Source: Mimachlamys varia
Taxonomy: Eukaryota > Mollusca > Bivalvia > Pectinida > Pectinidae
Length of the DNA: 64,000 nucleotides
Direction: 5' to 3'
Assembly (NCBI GenBank): GCA_947623455.1
Contig: OX392529.1
Location: 59,911,186-59,975,185, forward strand
Under the pieces are notes generated by a model. The model was not told the DNA's origin. It saw only the letters and a program-made list of their open reading frames with translations, and did no database searches. Position numbers and translations under genes: made by a program. Below are positions 33,917 to 45,709 of this stretch, piece after piece; the first letter of the stretch is position 1; each line of letters starts with the position of its first letter.

Positions 33917-36580
33917 TTAAAGTAAATGTCACTGTTGTTAAAAGTGGCCATTGTAAAAATAAAATGGTATTGCCCTTCTGAACTACTTGGGTTAACGGTA
34001 GTAGTTTGTGGATATCCTACATTAATAACATGTTCTTACTTGAACTAGCTTCTAATCAACCGATGACTTATCTTTGCTTGGCTAATACTTGCATTGAAAT
34101 ATAATAAGATACAATCTGCATGGTGTTGTGATGATTTGCAAATTAACATAAGACTTTTTTTTCTTTTTAGTCAGCTTTGTCAAACTGTGGTGAAGAGGGA
34201 CAGACAGTGCCAACAATTCCATCCAAGAGGTAAAATTGAACTTTCATTGTATCCCCTATAAAAATGAAATTTGGAAGGTATTTGGTGGCTTTGTCAATCC
34301 AACTTGCTAAGATTATGTGCCATTGGCCTTTACCTTAATGAATGATTTTATGCCCCAGCATGAAATGGGGTGGGGTGCATATAGTGTAACCCATGTCTGT
34401 CCCGTCCTGTCCCAATGGTAATGTAACCAGCTGGGGGCGCGGACATTTAGGTCTCGTATTGATTTCTAGGTTTCACTGAATTATGTCTCCTTGCTATATT
34501 TAATTGGTTTAGACTGAATTCTTGATATTTTGAAAGATACCACTGAAAGCTAATTTATTCTTACTAAATATTTAACAGAAATTAAAAAATTGAAGAAAGA
34601 TTGTTTAGCTTACAAATCAGGAAATGATGTAATTAGTGTTATTATAGTCAACCAGAGCCCTATATTTTTAATTTGTTATATCCATTTTTTAAACAATGTA
34701 TGCTTTATATTTTGTGTGTTTTTTTCTCTTAGGACACGCCCATCATTGCCAGCTGCACCATTTACATTGTCAAAGGAAGAAAAAGAGAGGGCCGATGGGA
34801 GACTAAAGTCATTGAAGGTGCCAATACACTTTGGGGACATGCCAACCACCCTTTTCGTCAAAAAGTCATAACTGGCTGCAGGTACTGGGTCTTTTCTGTT
34901 TCTATGACAAAACAATTATGTGGTATACTGGAATAAAATTTATTATTGTCTCTCGGTCAGTAGACTTAATTTTGTCCCCACAAACGTTAACTCCTAAAGG
35001 ATCTGTTTGATAAATTTCTGTTAACTCTATTGATATACAATCAAAACACTGAGATGTTGTGCAAACTTTTTGGAGTTGTTTCCCATTTTTATGAAAATTA
35101 GCGAACATAATTTGTCTGCAAAACTCTGGTTTCATGAACTTTGGTTAAGTTGTAAGAGCTTTGCAGAAACAAAACTGATGTGACTAATATTATTGTATTG
35201 ACGTTATGTGGCTTCAACTCATGAATATTTGAAGTGTTTACCCTACTCCAGTGGGTCTCGAAGTAATGTTAGCATGTATTGCTACACAGTTAAAATTTAA
35301 ATTGGTGTTACCTCCCCTTTTTAGGGAGCTAGGGACATAAACTATATGATTGTTTAACACAAACTATATGACCCTGTAATAAAGACCATGATAATGTGTA
35401 AAAACGAATGACAAAATTATTTCCATTGTTTTAGATCTACATTTCCGTAGTTCTGAGATACATCCTTCGGGATAGCCTTGGAACAGCTCAAAGAGGTACC
35501 CTGTGCAGCTTTTTGAGGTGCCTTGAAGAGCTTTACTCCAGACAGCTGTCCCGATCTGCCCTGGACAGGACTGAACAAGCATGGCATCATTTCCTTGCAT
35601 TGATGGAAAGGGATTTTCCATGCAGTATTCAGGTAAATAATTTTGTATTAATAGGATAACCTGGCAATAGTAAGCCCTGCAGGTAAGGCTTCAGAGTTGT
35701 ACTTGCTGCGTTTATTGCATAATTTGTAAGTGACGACTATTTTGGGAATCTTGGGTTTATGGACTTGAAGATCTGAGTCTAACATCTGTTGATGAAAGTT
35801 TACAAATATGTACTCATTTTGTAAATTATCCTTAATTAGTTTTATTACATGTGGACAGTATACAGTTATTTTTAAGAGCTTTTGAAAAGTGCTCCCTTTC
35901 TACTCGTCGTGCCCAAATGGCAAACTGAGCTTGATTCAGGGTGCAGTGAATGATTTCTGACATCAACATTTTACTTGAAACAACTTCGCAATAACCAGTA
36001 GGCCTAGTGACATTTGGTCAGTATGAATGGCCTTGACCATTTCTTATATGGTTATTGGAGTTAGATATGTAAACAAATTTTAACCACCTCTTCAAATTAA
36101 CCGAATGGCCCAGGTTAGTGATATTTGCAATAAGGTTCCTGGGATAAAATGCTCTGTAATTTCACAAATAATTACTAACCTATAGTCAAGGTCAAAACAA
36201 CCAGACGATTCAAAGCACTGATTGTTATTAACATAATCTTGTTTATAAAAGCATTTTGTTTTGTTTCAGGGTGCTGTGATGCACATTATGCATCATCTGC
36301 CACATTATTTACGGAAATGTGGACCTGTCCAACTTTTGGATGTTCCCTTTTGAGCGGCTGAACTCGACACTCAGCAGAGCTATTGGTAGCGCACGCTATC
36401 CCGAGCTTGCAGCCATCAAACACATGAAGGTAATTAGAATGTGATGAAAGAAATAAAAAATATATTTTCATGGACCATCTCTGAAGGGAAAGGTTGTGGG
36501 AGGCATACAGTGTTGCCCTGTGAGAGCATTGTGTCACCATGAAACGTAATCACTTAGTAACAACTTCCAAGAGACATTTT

Positions 36581-36823
36581 TAAGGGTGGTCGGGTGGTGC
36601 AGTGGATAGCGCACTTGCCTTTTACCAAGGCGGCCGGGGTTCGACCCCCGTCCGGACGTGAAAGGTATGGGTCACCTGCCAGACTACGTGGGTTTTCTCC
36701 GGGTACTCCGGTTTCCTCCCACAATAAGACCCCTCGTGCGCTAATATCCGGGCCAACAAGAGTGATTAATATAAGTTGTATAACTTGTTTCATAATTGTT
36801 GTAAAATAAAAGGAGAAAAAAAG
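36581..36823 (+). mobile_element. tRNA-derived SINE, copy 2, with TSD
   Basis: Box A TGGTGCAGTGG (36595-36605) and box B GGTTCGACCCC (36638-36648) in a tRNA-like head, then a body with CTCCGGTTTCCTCCCACA, which resembles conserved central domains shared by several animal SINE families (which one I cannot say). It ends in an A-rich tail. Target duplication GACATTTT at 36573-36580 and 36824-36831. It sits in the last intron of the tnp2-like gene. Confidence 0.9.
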
Positions 36824-37184
36824 GGACATTTTCAACAAAATTTCAATAATTCAGCAAATTTCAGAAGTCCTCTGCTGTGGCCTATGCAGCTCAAGGAGGG
36901 TCATGTGTTGCAGCACCTATTCTCTCATGACGTTGGGGAAGCCTTGTACCACTTTGCTTCTGTGAAGTGGTACGGATATGCAAAGCAGACCAATGGGAAG
37001 TGCTTCACTGTAGTTGAAGATACTTTTCCATGCCTCGGTCCCGTTGTTTTGCTTGGCAGGCTTTCCCCTCCATTGGTCAATGCATGGCAGGGTCGGGTGC
37101 TGTGGCTGCCTAGCCTAGTCTGAACGCATTCCTGTGTTGCTGTGGCCGAGTCCAGCATGCTGTAGAAGCAATCTTATTAAAATA

Positions 37185-37562
37185 CAGATCCTTGTTCTCA
37201 CTCGGTGTTACAAGGATCTGACATCATCCCTTAAGAGGTCACGTTCAGATGACCTTTGTCGCCTCTTGACTTAACACCAAAATACTTTTCCAATGACCTG
37301 TCATTTTGCAGGAAATCATTTCGTCACTTTATTACACATTAACTTTTTGGTGACGAAATGACTAAACGGACACATGCGATTATGCTAGCTTTGTCGCCTC
37401 AAAAATTCGCTGTCAAGATTCTGACAGTAGTAATTTGATTGGCTAATGCAAAAGGTCATCGGGACATGACCTCCTATGGGATTATCTCAGATCTTAACGC
37501 AGCAGAGAGGAGTTTACGGAACGCGGAGATCAAGATATGATTTTAATCAGATTTGCTGTTGA
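37185..37562 (+). repeat. Repeat X, fullest copy
   Basis: Runs from GGTGTTACAAGGATCTGACA through GACCTTTGTCGCCTCTTGAC, GGAAATCATTTCGTCAC, TTTTTGGTGACGAAATGAC, GCTTTGTCGCCTCAAAA and GTTTACGGAACGCGGAG to TTTTAATCAGATTTGCTG. An internal inverted pair (TCATTTCGTCAC / GTGACGAAATGA) is present in every copy. No coding region. Confidence 0.75.
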
Positions 37563-38511
37563 ACTAAATTTCTGTTTTAGTGAAATTCATGTGTTCATTG
37601 TAACTCTTTTTGTGGATCGAAATCCGTGTGTTCATTGTAACTGTTTTTTGTGGACCAGTTCATGTGTGTTTCCTGCGTCTGGCTATGTATTTCTTAACAT
37701 ATAAATATTATGTACAGTCCTAATATTGATCCCCTACATACATACATACTCTGACACCGTACAGTCCTAATATTGATCCCCTACATACATACATACTCTG
37801 ACACCGTACAGTCCTAATATTGATCCCCCCACACACCTACCTACCCACCCACCCACCGTAATCTCATTCTTCATGCACAGTTACCACACTTCCCCCTCCC
37901 ACAAAAAAACGAACAATGTCAACACCCTCTCATTATCTGCACATTCACTCCCTCATATACTCAATTACACTACAATTAGCAATGCAAACAAACATATAGG
38001 GGATCTTTGAAAGGGGACCTCCACGTGGTAAGAGCAGGGAAACAGTAATGCAGTATAATCGCATTACTGGCTAACACCCTTATCGTTCTTTCTTTATTAT
38101 TAATATGTTAATGTCTTTCTTGGTGATGTCGTCCATACTTGCTGTTACAAAAGTTTACATCAAATGATGTTGGTATATTTACTTCTCAATGCTTTTCGTG
38201 GAATATTTTTCTTTGTTATATATGTAGATAATGTAGATGATGATGTGTATATGTGATGATGAATATTTTGATAATGCTTTACAGTGAAGATGCGTCATCG
38301 CTATGCCTGTGTGCGTGAGTTAATATGATGATAATCTGGATCGTCATTTATGTATCCAATGATAATGGTGATGATGATGATGATGATGATGATGATGAGA
38401 GTGTTTGAACTGTGCTGATGCTTGAAGTATGAAGGAGTGTATTGTCCGTCTTGTAGATGTAACAAAACAAAATAAAGAATATATCGAATAAAAAGGTAAT
38501 GTGGTACATTG
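37563..38511. repeat. Short tandem repeats and microsatellites, no gene
   Basis: Three units of about 45-50 bp around GTACAGTCCTAATATTGATC (37713, 37762, 37806), each followed by CATACATA or CACCCACC tracts; and a (GAT)n microsatellite at about 38367-38398. No coding frames of note. Confidence 0.7.
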
Positions 38512-39190
38512 TTAAAGTTTACTGTTACGATTGTAAAGCCCTGAACGGAAATGTTCTCTGATTTCCATGCTTGTAAAGGCAAGTAACGGGTAGTACAATG
38601 AGCAGACGAGTCTTATCACCGTGGAAACTTTCCATTCAATACTCTCCTGAAAAGGAAAAGAAAATGAAGCAGGCATCGTGAAAAGGAGATTTGAAAACAA
38701 CTGTTGATACAAAAAAAAAAGTAATATTTTGTGAAAATTGAATGAAAAATACAATAGTATAGAAAAATACAATAGTATAGGTTATACTCCTAAGAGGCCA
38801 GTATGGCTTTGATTTAATTACTTAACGAGCGTGTTGATGATTCACTAAGAACGCAAACATGTATAAGTTAACACGCCACACTTGTTAATTTTACAGTAAT
38901 ACATTATCTTGTGTTTTAAGATAACAACTTAACACGTATTCATTGCAATACATTCACTGATAGTTAACTTACGAATCACGCTTGTGGGGAGGATAGTAAG
39001 TTGTTTGGTATGAACTCAAAAACGTAAGTTCAGTATGTTGCCATGCGTATAGACACGGAAAACGTGCGTACAGATAAAGAAAACAAATGACCATGACATC
39101 CCAATTGTAATGAAAATTCGTTACCTCTGGTGTCCTGATGCGGGCTGACCAATCCAAGTGAATCCATCGCGGGCGATTCTTTGGCCCCGT
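38512..39190 (-). CDS. Possible exons of an unknown small membrane protein gene
   Basis: Minus strand. A first-exon candidate at 39195-39125 reads MDGAKESPAMDSLGLVS and ends at a GTAACG donor. A last-exon candidate (38656-38512, acceptor TTTTCCTTTTCAG) reads IEWKVSTVIRLVCSLYYP then MEIREHFRSGLY and a stop, with one hydrophobic stretch. A strong GTAAGT donor at about 38970 could belong to an exon between them. Phases do not match directly between first and last, so the model is incomplete. No family recognised. Confidence 0.2.
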
Positions 39191-40254
39191 CCATACTGTA
39201 TGTAACTAGCGAGAAATTTGATCTGTTTGGTTGACTTTTTTTTAAACTTTAAACATATTTGTTGTCCAAAATAGGTACAAAGGATTTGGCACAAGTTATG
39301 ACAACTTATGAAGCCATCTCCTATCAACAAACAATTTACACAAGTGATGACATAGATATTTGCAAATTCAAAATTGAAATGTCAATTTTAAAATTTACAT
39401 AATTATGCAAATGGTGATAAATTGCATGATTTAAATCTTGTTTGATTTGATGAAAATTTATTTGGTTAGAAACGGGATTTTGGTGATAAGGTTGCGACTT
39501 TTATGATTTATCATGATCAGTTAGGAACATGCATATCTAATTCAAACACGTACGTTGAAAATCAATAAGAGAAAGGACACACTTATTCTATACACACTGT
39601 GAAATAAAACGCCTAATAAGGGCACAGAGTTAGTCTAATATAGTTATGTATTAAGAGTAGATGAATCCAATTATTGAATTTGAAGTACGGTACAATACAT
39701 ATACTAAGGTTATATTGATAATCATGAATTTTAATCACGGTTCTGTACAATAAAACACATACTAATGTTATATTGATAATCATGAATTTTAATCACGGTT
39801 CTGTACAATAAAACATATACTAAGGTTATATTGATAATCATGAATTTTAATCACGGTTCTGTACAATAAAACACATACTAAGTTATATTGATACAGTGAT
39901 CAATTTACAATTTATTTTCATGTGTCCTTTTTGTACATATTGCCGAAAACAATGGGTCCCACAATATTAATTTGAAGTATTTCCAGAATTTCAGTGAGTC
40001 CTATCAAAATGTTATATGAGTACTGGACTCGGGACTCGCAAGTAGATTGATCACTGTTGTAATAAAGAATTTGAATCCCGGTACTACACAATAAAAATCC
40101 CTGTACTGTACAATAACACAAAATACAGGTAGATTAATTAACTTGCATTTTAAATACGGTACTGTAAAATGAAACATACTATTATATCGATTCACTTGTA
40201 TTTCTTCGCTGTAAAATAAACCGGTTCATGGTACTGTACAATGAAGCACTTATA

Positions 40255-41560
40255 TCCTTATAAGCAACGTTTTATCTGCTAATTGCTCGACCAAGCCATT
40301 ATCAAAACTTCTTAATACAATTCTTACTACCATAAAATCAGGGCTTCAGTCGTATTGTGACACTGTATACTCCAGAAGTGGAATTAATGGGATGTGGATT
40401 TTGAAAAACTCGAAAGATCGTTTGATCAATCTTCCTAAAAAACGTCTTTTCGGTCAGAATATTTGATGTTTCCACCCTGTACACTACCATACCTCATACA
40501 AAATTGAAGGAACGTCTCCGATCTCTTGTTATGAGAGCTTTCTTTTCTAAGAAAGGCGGACGACGGTACAAATATATGGTAGTGAGCTATCTTGGAGTAC
40601 ACTTTGTCAAAAACACGACAAAAGCTAAGAGGAAATATACTGAAGAAGATGTAGTAAGGATGATTGAATTCCTGGTCGACAACATTTTTGTTGAGTTCGG
40701 AGGAAAGATTTTCCAGCAGACTGTTGGCATTCCCATGGGAACAAACTGTGCCCCACTCTTAGCTGACTTGTTTTTGTTTTCATACGATGCTGAATTTGTG
40801 GAGGAGCTAATCAGGACAGGTATCAAAAACCTTGCCAAATCTTTTATTTCACTTTCAGATATATCGACGATGTGTTGTCTACAAACAACAAGAAGTTTGC
40901 TGACCATGTCGATCGTATATACCCTTCGGAACTTGAAATAAAGAAACAACAGACTCTTCTACATCAGCTGCTTACCTCGGTCTCTACATAAACTACGAAC
41001 AACATGGACAGCTTACTACTAAGCTATACGATAAACGTGATGATTTCAATTTTCCAATCGTTAACTTTCCATTTCTTGATAGTTACATCCCTGCTTCCCC
41101 AACCTATGGTGTTTACATGTCGCAGTTGATTCGGTACTCCAGGGCTTGCTCTAAATATCGGGATTTTCGTGATCGATGTCGACTGCTGACAAACAAAATT
41201 TAACAACACAAGGAGTCGTGAGATGCAGGTTTATCAGAACTATGGGCAAGTTTTATGGTCGCCATCTTTGTCTCATTGAGAAATATTATGTATCTTTAAG
41301 TGATATGAAGATGGACGTTTTTGAGCATGCTCATTAGTGTGTTGATTGTGATTGAGAATGATACTCGGTTCTCATTTTGAGAACTTGATGTTCACTTGGA
41401 TGTGACAAAGATTTACACGGAACACCTGGTCTTATTCTCTTGTACTTTTGCAAGGGTCTCCATGTAAATATTTCCTTTGTTCAAATTTTGCCCCTGGTTT
41501 AATCGATTTTGAGTTTGGATTATGATTATGTTGACGCTTCGGTATTCTCTTATTTATTTT
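40255..41560 (+). mobile_element. Penelope-type retroelement, 5'-truncated copy 2
   Basis: Same family as 7928-9575, opposite strand. Starts inside RT; the frame at 40504-40941 has KYMVVSYLGVHF, GIPMGTNCAPLLADLF and then loses frame before YIDDV, which is visible at 40859 onward in another frame. Downstream: FNFPIVNFPFL, GVYMSQLIRYSRACS and FYGRHLCLIEKY, ending HAH-stop at about 41337. The 3' untranslated part has the hairpin GTTCTCATTTTGAGAAC and the terminus TATTCTCTTATTT at about 41548. Relative to copy 1 it lacks ~46 bp of the 3' region. A short insertion near 41195-41225 breaks the last block. Confidence 0.75.
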
Positions 41561-41776
41561 ATTTTTATAAATATTCGATTGAATTTCAAACATGGTGCTA
41601 TACAATAAAGCGAATACTTAATGCAATTGAATCCACTTATATTTCAATCACGGCTATGTTAGCTGTATGATGTTCAATTCATTTTTTCGGCTTGCTGTAT
41701 CTATTACTAAATTTAAAAGATACAGCATATGTGTGTAATGTCATCTTAAATAAAACACATACTACTAGATTGATTC

Positions 41777-41799
41777 ACACACACACACACACACACATG
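41777..41799. repeat. (CA)n microsatellite
   Basis: About eleven CA units inside the degenerate minisatellite region. Confidence 0.9.
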
Positions 41800-42339
41800 G
41801 CACTGAAAAATGAAGGCATACTAAAAGAAATTCGATTTGCTAATTCCGTACAATAAAAACATATTACTTGATTGATTCACTTGTATTTTGTGGTACTGTA
41901 CACTAAAGCGCATACTGAAGGTAATTTGATGAGCTTGTATTTTAATCACAGTTCCCTGTGCCATAAGACTGACTCACTTGTATTTCATGGTACTGTACTA
42001 TACATGTACAGTGCATACTATACATATTGCACGTATGGATTCAGACTGCATGGTAAGTACTGTAAAAAATGTAGTGGGCTATATATTCAATGTATTTCAA
42101 TAACGATATTCAACAATAAACTCGTACCAAGAATAAAGTGTTTCACTTGCATTTAATTGTAACTGCGGGCTGCAGGAAGTACTGTACGTCACGGTTGAGA
42201 GCTCTGACCAAGCACAGGTAAGTTTGACGGTGCCGATACACTGCCCGGATTAGGTAAGGTGGACGGGAGCGTAGCCAGTCGGCAGACATGAAAGGACTAG
42301 TCAGAACAAAAGGCACTGGAGGAATTGAACGCTCGTCGA

Positions 42340-42770
42340 CGAAAACTAAACGGTTTTGAAAAATGAACACCGGTTCTTGAAACATGAACACAACCCCCTT
42401 CAACTTAAACACTCAATTTTAAAATGAACAAGGATTCTGAACAGTAAACGGTGATCGTAATCAGTAAACGGTGAGCGGGAGTATTAAACGGTGATCGTAA
42501 TCAGTAAACGGTGAGCGGGAGTATTAAACGGTGATCGTAATCAGTAAACGGTGATCAGTAACAATAAACTCCCAATTTAAAATATGAACGCTCCTTTTCA
42601 ATAATGAACAAGGTAAAGGAAAATCCCAAAAGTAAACCCTGATTTGAAAAATAAACTGTGCACCGTGAAACGCGAACGGTAACCCGGAAAATGAACAAAA
42701 AAACTAAAGAAATGAACGGTATTTGAAAAAAGAACGAAAAAATGCGTTTTTTGAACGGTAAGGGTCCCCC
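42340..42770. repeat. Array of GAACGGT/TAAACGGTGATC units
   Basis: A clean core at 42439-42555 repeats a 46-bp unit (AGTAAACGGTGATCGTAATC, then AGTAAACGGTGAGCGGGAGT) about 2.5 times. On both sides, looser segments restart every 15-30 bp with AATGAAC, AATAAAC or AGTAAAC. The open frames on the minus strand (42143-42818) come from this composition. Confidence 0.8.
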
Positions 42771-42774
42771 AGTG

Positions 42775-43957
42775 AGTACGCACACCTGGAAATAGCCAAA
42801 CCCACTACAGAGTCGCATAACACTACAAATTCCTTACGGAATCGAACGTAATTGTCCAAACCGCAGATGGCAAAAATCCACTTATATCACATACCTCCCA
42901 CCTTTAGATCAAAGTACATGTAATTACCAACAGTCAATTAACTTTGTCTACAAAATCCTTACCTGAGCCACACAACTTAATCCTAAAATCTTTACGGTAT
43001 TCTATTCATTATCTGATATACAGTTACAATAGTGATCGCGTTAAATATAAATAAATGTTCACGAACACACCTGAAATAAAAAAAATGCAAAAGCACATTT
43101 CACTGGCACAAACCACAAACAAAAAGTCTTTCGTAGTTCGAACGAGCACACAGCTCTTTCATCCTTCACACGCACGCGCGTCGCATCCAAATGAAAACAG
43201 GAGATCTCCGCTTCCTACGCTAAGTTGTTCTGGTTTCAGAACATGTTCCTATGCTAAGCAGTTCCGTTTTCAGAACACGTGCACATGCATAAGCCGCTCT
43301 ATTTTCGGAGTGCCAGCTTGGCCTATCTACTAGATGTAAACATGCAATAACGCCACTCCGTTTTCAGAGTGTCAGCTGTCTAATAGACCTAACGTATGCA
43401 TGCATTATAAGCCGCTCTGTTTTCAGAGTGTCAGCTATCTAATAAAACTAACCATGCATAGCCGCTCCGGTTTCAGAACGTAGCCGTATCATTAAGCTAA
43501 GTCACTTTGTTTTCAAAGCGTTGGTAATGACCAAATTCCGGTAGGGAAGTGGCGAGGTTTCTCTCTCGTCTACGGCTTAAATAGCCCTGACCTTGACCCT
43601 TAGTGTAAATACCCGGAATAACATCCGTAATCTAAGAGACACGGTGACTGGCTCCACCACTGCAGTCTCGACCAATGACAGTGCATTACACAAACTGTCC
43701 CCGGCTCACCTGGCAAGATGGCCGTCATAACAGATAAACTGAAAATACCCGGGCAGACATTCGTTAAACCAGACAGAATATCCCCCGTAACCACAAGGCT
43801 GTACCATCCCAGAGTACTACTATTTCGCGACTAAGGGTACGCACACCTGGAATGAGCCAAACCCACTACAAAGTCGCATAACACTACAATTCCTTACGGA
43901 ATCGAACGTAACTGTCCAAACCGCAGATGGCAAAAATCCACTTATACCACACGTATA
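42775..43957. repeat. Pair of ~125-bp direct repeats, 1.06 kb apart
   Basis: 42775-42900 and about 43832-43957 share GTACGCACACCTGGAA, CCAAACCCACTACA, GTCGCATAACACTACAA, TTACGGAATCGAACGTAA and GCAGATGGCAAAAATCCACT, with few differences. The second copy replaces the C-terminus of the L1-like ORF1 at 43958. The pair could be LTRs of a small non-coding element or a duplication; no primer site or target duplication was recognised. Confidence 0.7.
43227..43518. repeat. Degenerate array of seven covarying hairpins
   Basis: Hairpins with a (G/T)TTT loop at 43227-43242 (GTTCTG/CAGAAC), 43261-43276 (GTTCCG/CAGAAC), 43297-43310 (CTCTA/CGGAG), 43355-43370 (ACTCCG/CAGAGT), 43415-43428 (CTCTG/CAGAG), 43464-43479 (CTCCG/CAGAAC) and 43505-43518 (CTTTG/CAAAG). 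Spacing is 34-60 bp and each is usually preceded by a CATGCATAAGCCGC-like block. Stems vary but several keep pairing. Confidence 0.65.
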
Positions 43958-45180
43958 CCATTTTGACGTTTGCATGACGACGTTTAAGTTCTTTCATTGT
44001 CGGGTAGAGAGCGTAGCGTCTGTCACTTATTTCGGGTGGATATTGTTGGGAAATGGAGAACTCGGGTTTATTCCGTAATTTTGACGGGCACAACTTAAGT
44101 ACGCGGTCGAGGTCCTCGTATCTAGCGATCTCATATAATGTTCCTAGGTTTGCCATCTCGTCGCGCCCGCAGTCGGTGAACATTTAAATTTGAAATGGTA
44201 TTTGTTCAGCATCAGACATATCCAGCTCCTCATATAGGATTTTTCTTAACGCTTGTTCGGTTTTCTCCTCATACAAAGGTTCAGTAGTTTGAATTCCGGT
44301 AAAAATAAGGTTATACTTCATAGAATGTGTTTGTAATTTTAGAAAACTTTCATGGAGTCCGCGATTCTCCATCACCAGCTCTACGTTCCTCCGTTCAAGA
44401 CTTTGGAGTCTATCCTCGATATTGTAGTGGTGTTTTTGTTGCTTGTTGATAATGCCGGAATGTTTCTGGACCGTTTGATGTATACTGGCAATCTCTTGAT
44501 TAAGATTTTCATTTATTTGTTCAAACACTTCAAACTTAGTTTTTATTTCGTCAAGCATGTCTCAAACTTAGTTTTTATTTCGTCAAGCATGTCAAGTTTT
44601 TGAAGTTTACAGGAAAGAACATTGTCTACTTGTTCAATCCTGCTTTTCAAAATTTGGATATTGGCCATTAGCATCTGCATGGTGATGTGGCTGAGATAGG
44701 GGGTGGTGGAGAGGGTGGGTGTCCGGGTGGAGCTGGGGATGAAGTCGGTACTCCGGGTATGTTGATCCCATATGGTGAGGACGGCTGAGGTACGTGCACA
44801 TTTTGATGACTGGTGGGCGAACTACTGTATACAGGTAACGCACCTGAGCACGGGAGTTGATAAACCGTAGCGTACGGGAGTACGTGTGGAATAGATCGAT
44901 TATCAACAAGGCCCATTCTGATACATGATATTTGAAATGTTCGATAAGTCCCCGAATTGTTGACCAAATAAAGATATATGTGCTTCAGCCAGTATTTCTG
45001 ATGTTTGTAGAATACTATGTGGCAATGCGTCGGTAGTACAGGTATCTACAGCACAGGCTTTTGAGGGAGGGGTTAGCCCGGTGTCCGAATTCCTACCTTT
45101 ACGTTGTTTTTTTTTGTAATTTTTTATTTTCAGAAATTTTTCACATAATATAATTGAGCACGAGAACACAACTTTAACAC
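43958..45180 (-). pseudogene. L1-like LINE ORF1 protein (coiled coil, RRM, C-terminal domain)
   Basis: Minus strand, three adjacent frames. 45205-44903: KKKQRKGRNSDTGLTPPSK then ISLFGQQFGDLSNI; 44967-44668: a proline-rich linker (SPAPPGHPPSPPPP); 44558-44184: a coiled coil (LQSLERRNVELVMENRGL) then SMKYNLIFTGIQ, the start of the RRM-like domain of Transposase_22/L1 ORF1p; 44183-43960: ISQQYPPEISDRRYALYP then ELKRRHANVKMVY, the C-terminal RNA-binding domain. The natural end is cut by the direct repeat at 43957. A short direct duplication (CAAACTTAGTTTTTATTTCG) at about 44533 and 44564 breaks the frame in the coiled-coil region. ORF1p binds LINE RNA as a trimer. Confidence 0.75.
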
Positions 45181-45184
45181 AGCT

Positions 45185-45310
45185 CACATCATAAATTATG
45201 CACACACATCAACACATGTGCACACTCACACACACTCTCTGTCACATCCCCTAACACACACTCTTACACACACACTCACACTGTATAACACTTTATAATA
45301 ATATCTATAT
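45185..45310. repeat. CA/CT-rich low-complexity tract
   Basis: ACACTCACAC-type repeats with CTCTGTCACATCC interruptions. No gene. The following 45310-45700 is AT-rich with an AG-rich patch (45450-45480) and no supported feature. Confidence 0.8.
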
Positions 45311-45709
45311 TCAAACAAACTTGAATATAATGAAAAGAAAAATTCATCTTCAAGCTAAACAAACTCATGAATTTACACTCACTCGTACACAGACAACAGA
45401 CAGACATGAACAGGACAGATGGACATTCAGACAATAAGAGACACAAAGAAGAACACAGAGAAGAAGGAGGAGAAAGAGGGAGGCACTGTTTCTTTAGTTA
45501 TTATATTTAGAATTTATAACAAAGGATTAGGAATCATGAGGCAAGTCGGCGATATTGATTTAACAAAACAGCAATATAATTATGTGTGTACAGAGAGAAT
45601 AAAAATCGCACAGTATATAAGTTTTTTAGCACAGCAGTACTAATTACTGTATGTATATCACTTTTATAGAATGAATAATTTTCTATATTTCACTGGTAAA
45701 AATGCAATA

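Larger units (their letters stand above)
30387..37123 (+). pseudogene. tnp2/CACTA-like transposase-domain gene, about ten exons, with frameshifts
   Basis: Exons read: 30387-30712, 31544-31666, 32141-32335, 33034-33163, 33647-33775, 34171-34229, 34733-34881, 35435-35632, 36270-36429 and about 36865-37123. Family marks in order: YCSDGFNPYHH, WAQSGIILNLP, VRTHNPMLFG; LVCDIPGAAKE, CSMKACPHC (a C..C knuckle); VKPMHAIK; LSKEEKERADGRLKSL; LGTAQRGTLCSFLRCLEELY; FWMFPFERLNSTLSRAIG. The order and the DG..P, W, C..C and FERLN blocks resemble the transposase-domain proteins related to plant tnp2 (CACTA/EnSpm). Frameshifts are visible near the start of exon 32141 and within 36270-36429, and a stop follows the FVKKS block at 34869. 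The N-terminus is not found, and no CACTA ends were found, so an immobile, decaying copy is the simplest reading. Confidence 0.65.
39650..42140 (+). repeat. ~60-bp minisatellite array, interrupted by a retroelement
   Basis: Cleanest units at 39690-39890, about four copies of a ~60-bp unit containing TTATATTGATAATCATGAA, CACGGTTCTGTACAATAAAA and CATACTAA. Degenerate units (GGTACTGTACAATGAAGC and similar) continue at 40060-40250 and again at 41575-42130. The Penelope-type copy at 40255-41560 lies between. Units contain AATAAA by composition. The small frames at 41872-42156 are repeat-derived. Confidence 0.8.

Noticed and set aside
30390..37123. CACTA-type terminal inverted repeats around the tnp2-like gene
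   Set aside because: I looked for paired CACT(A/G) ends on both flanks and found none that match.
43227..43518. Series of intrinsic terminators
   Set aside because: Hairpins with T-rich loops, not hairpins followed by T tracts, and the genome is eukaryotic.
42775..43957. LTR pair of a small retroelement
   Set aside because: The 125-bp direct repeats lack recognisable TG/CA edges, primer site, polypurine tract or target duplication; kept only as a direct repeat pair.
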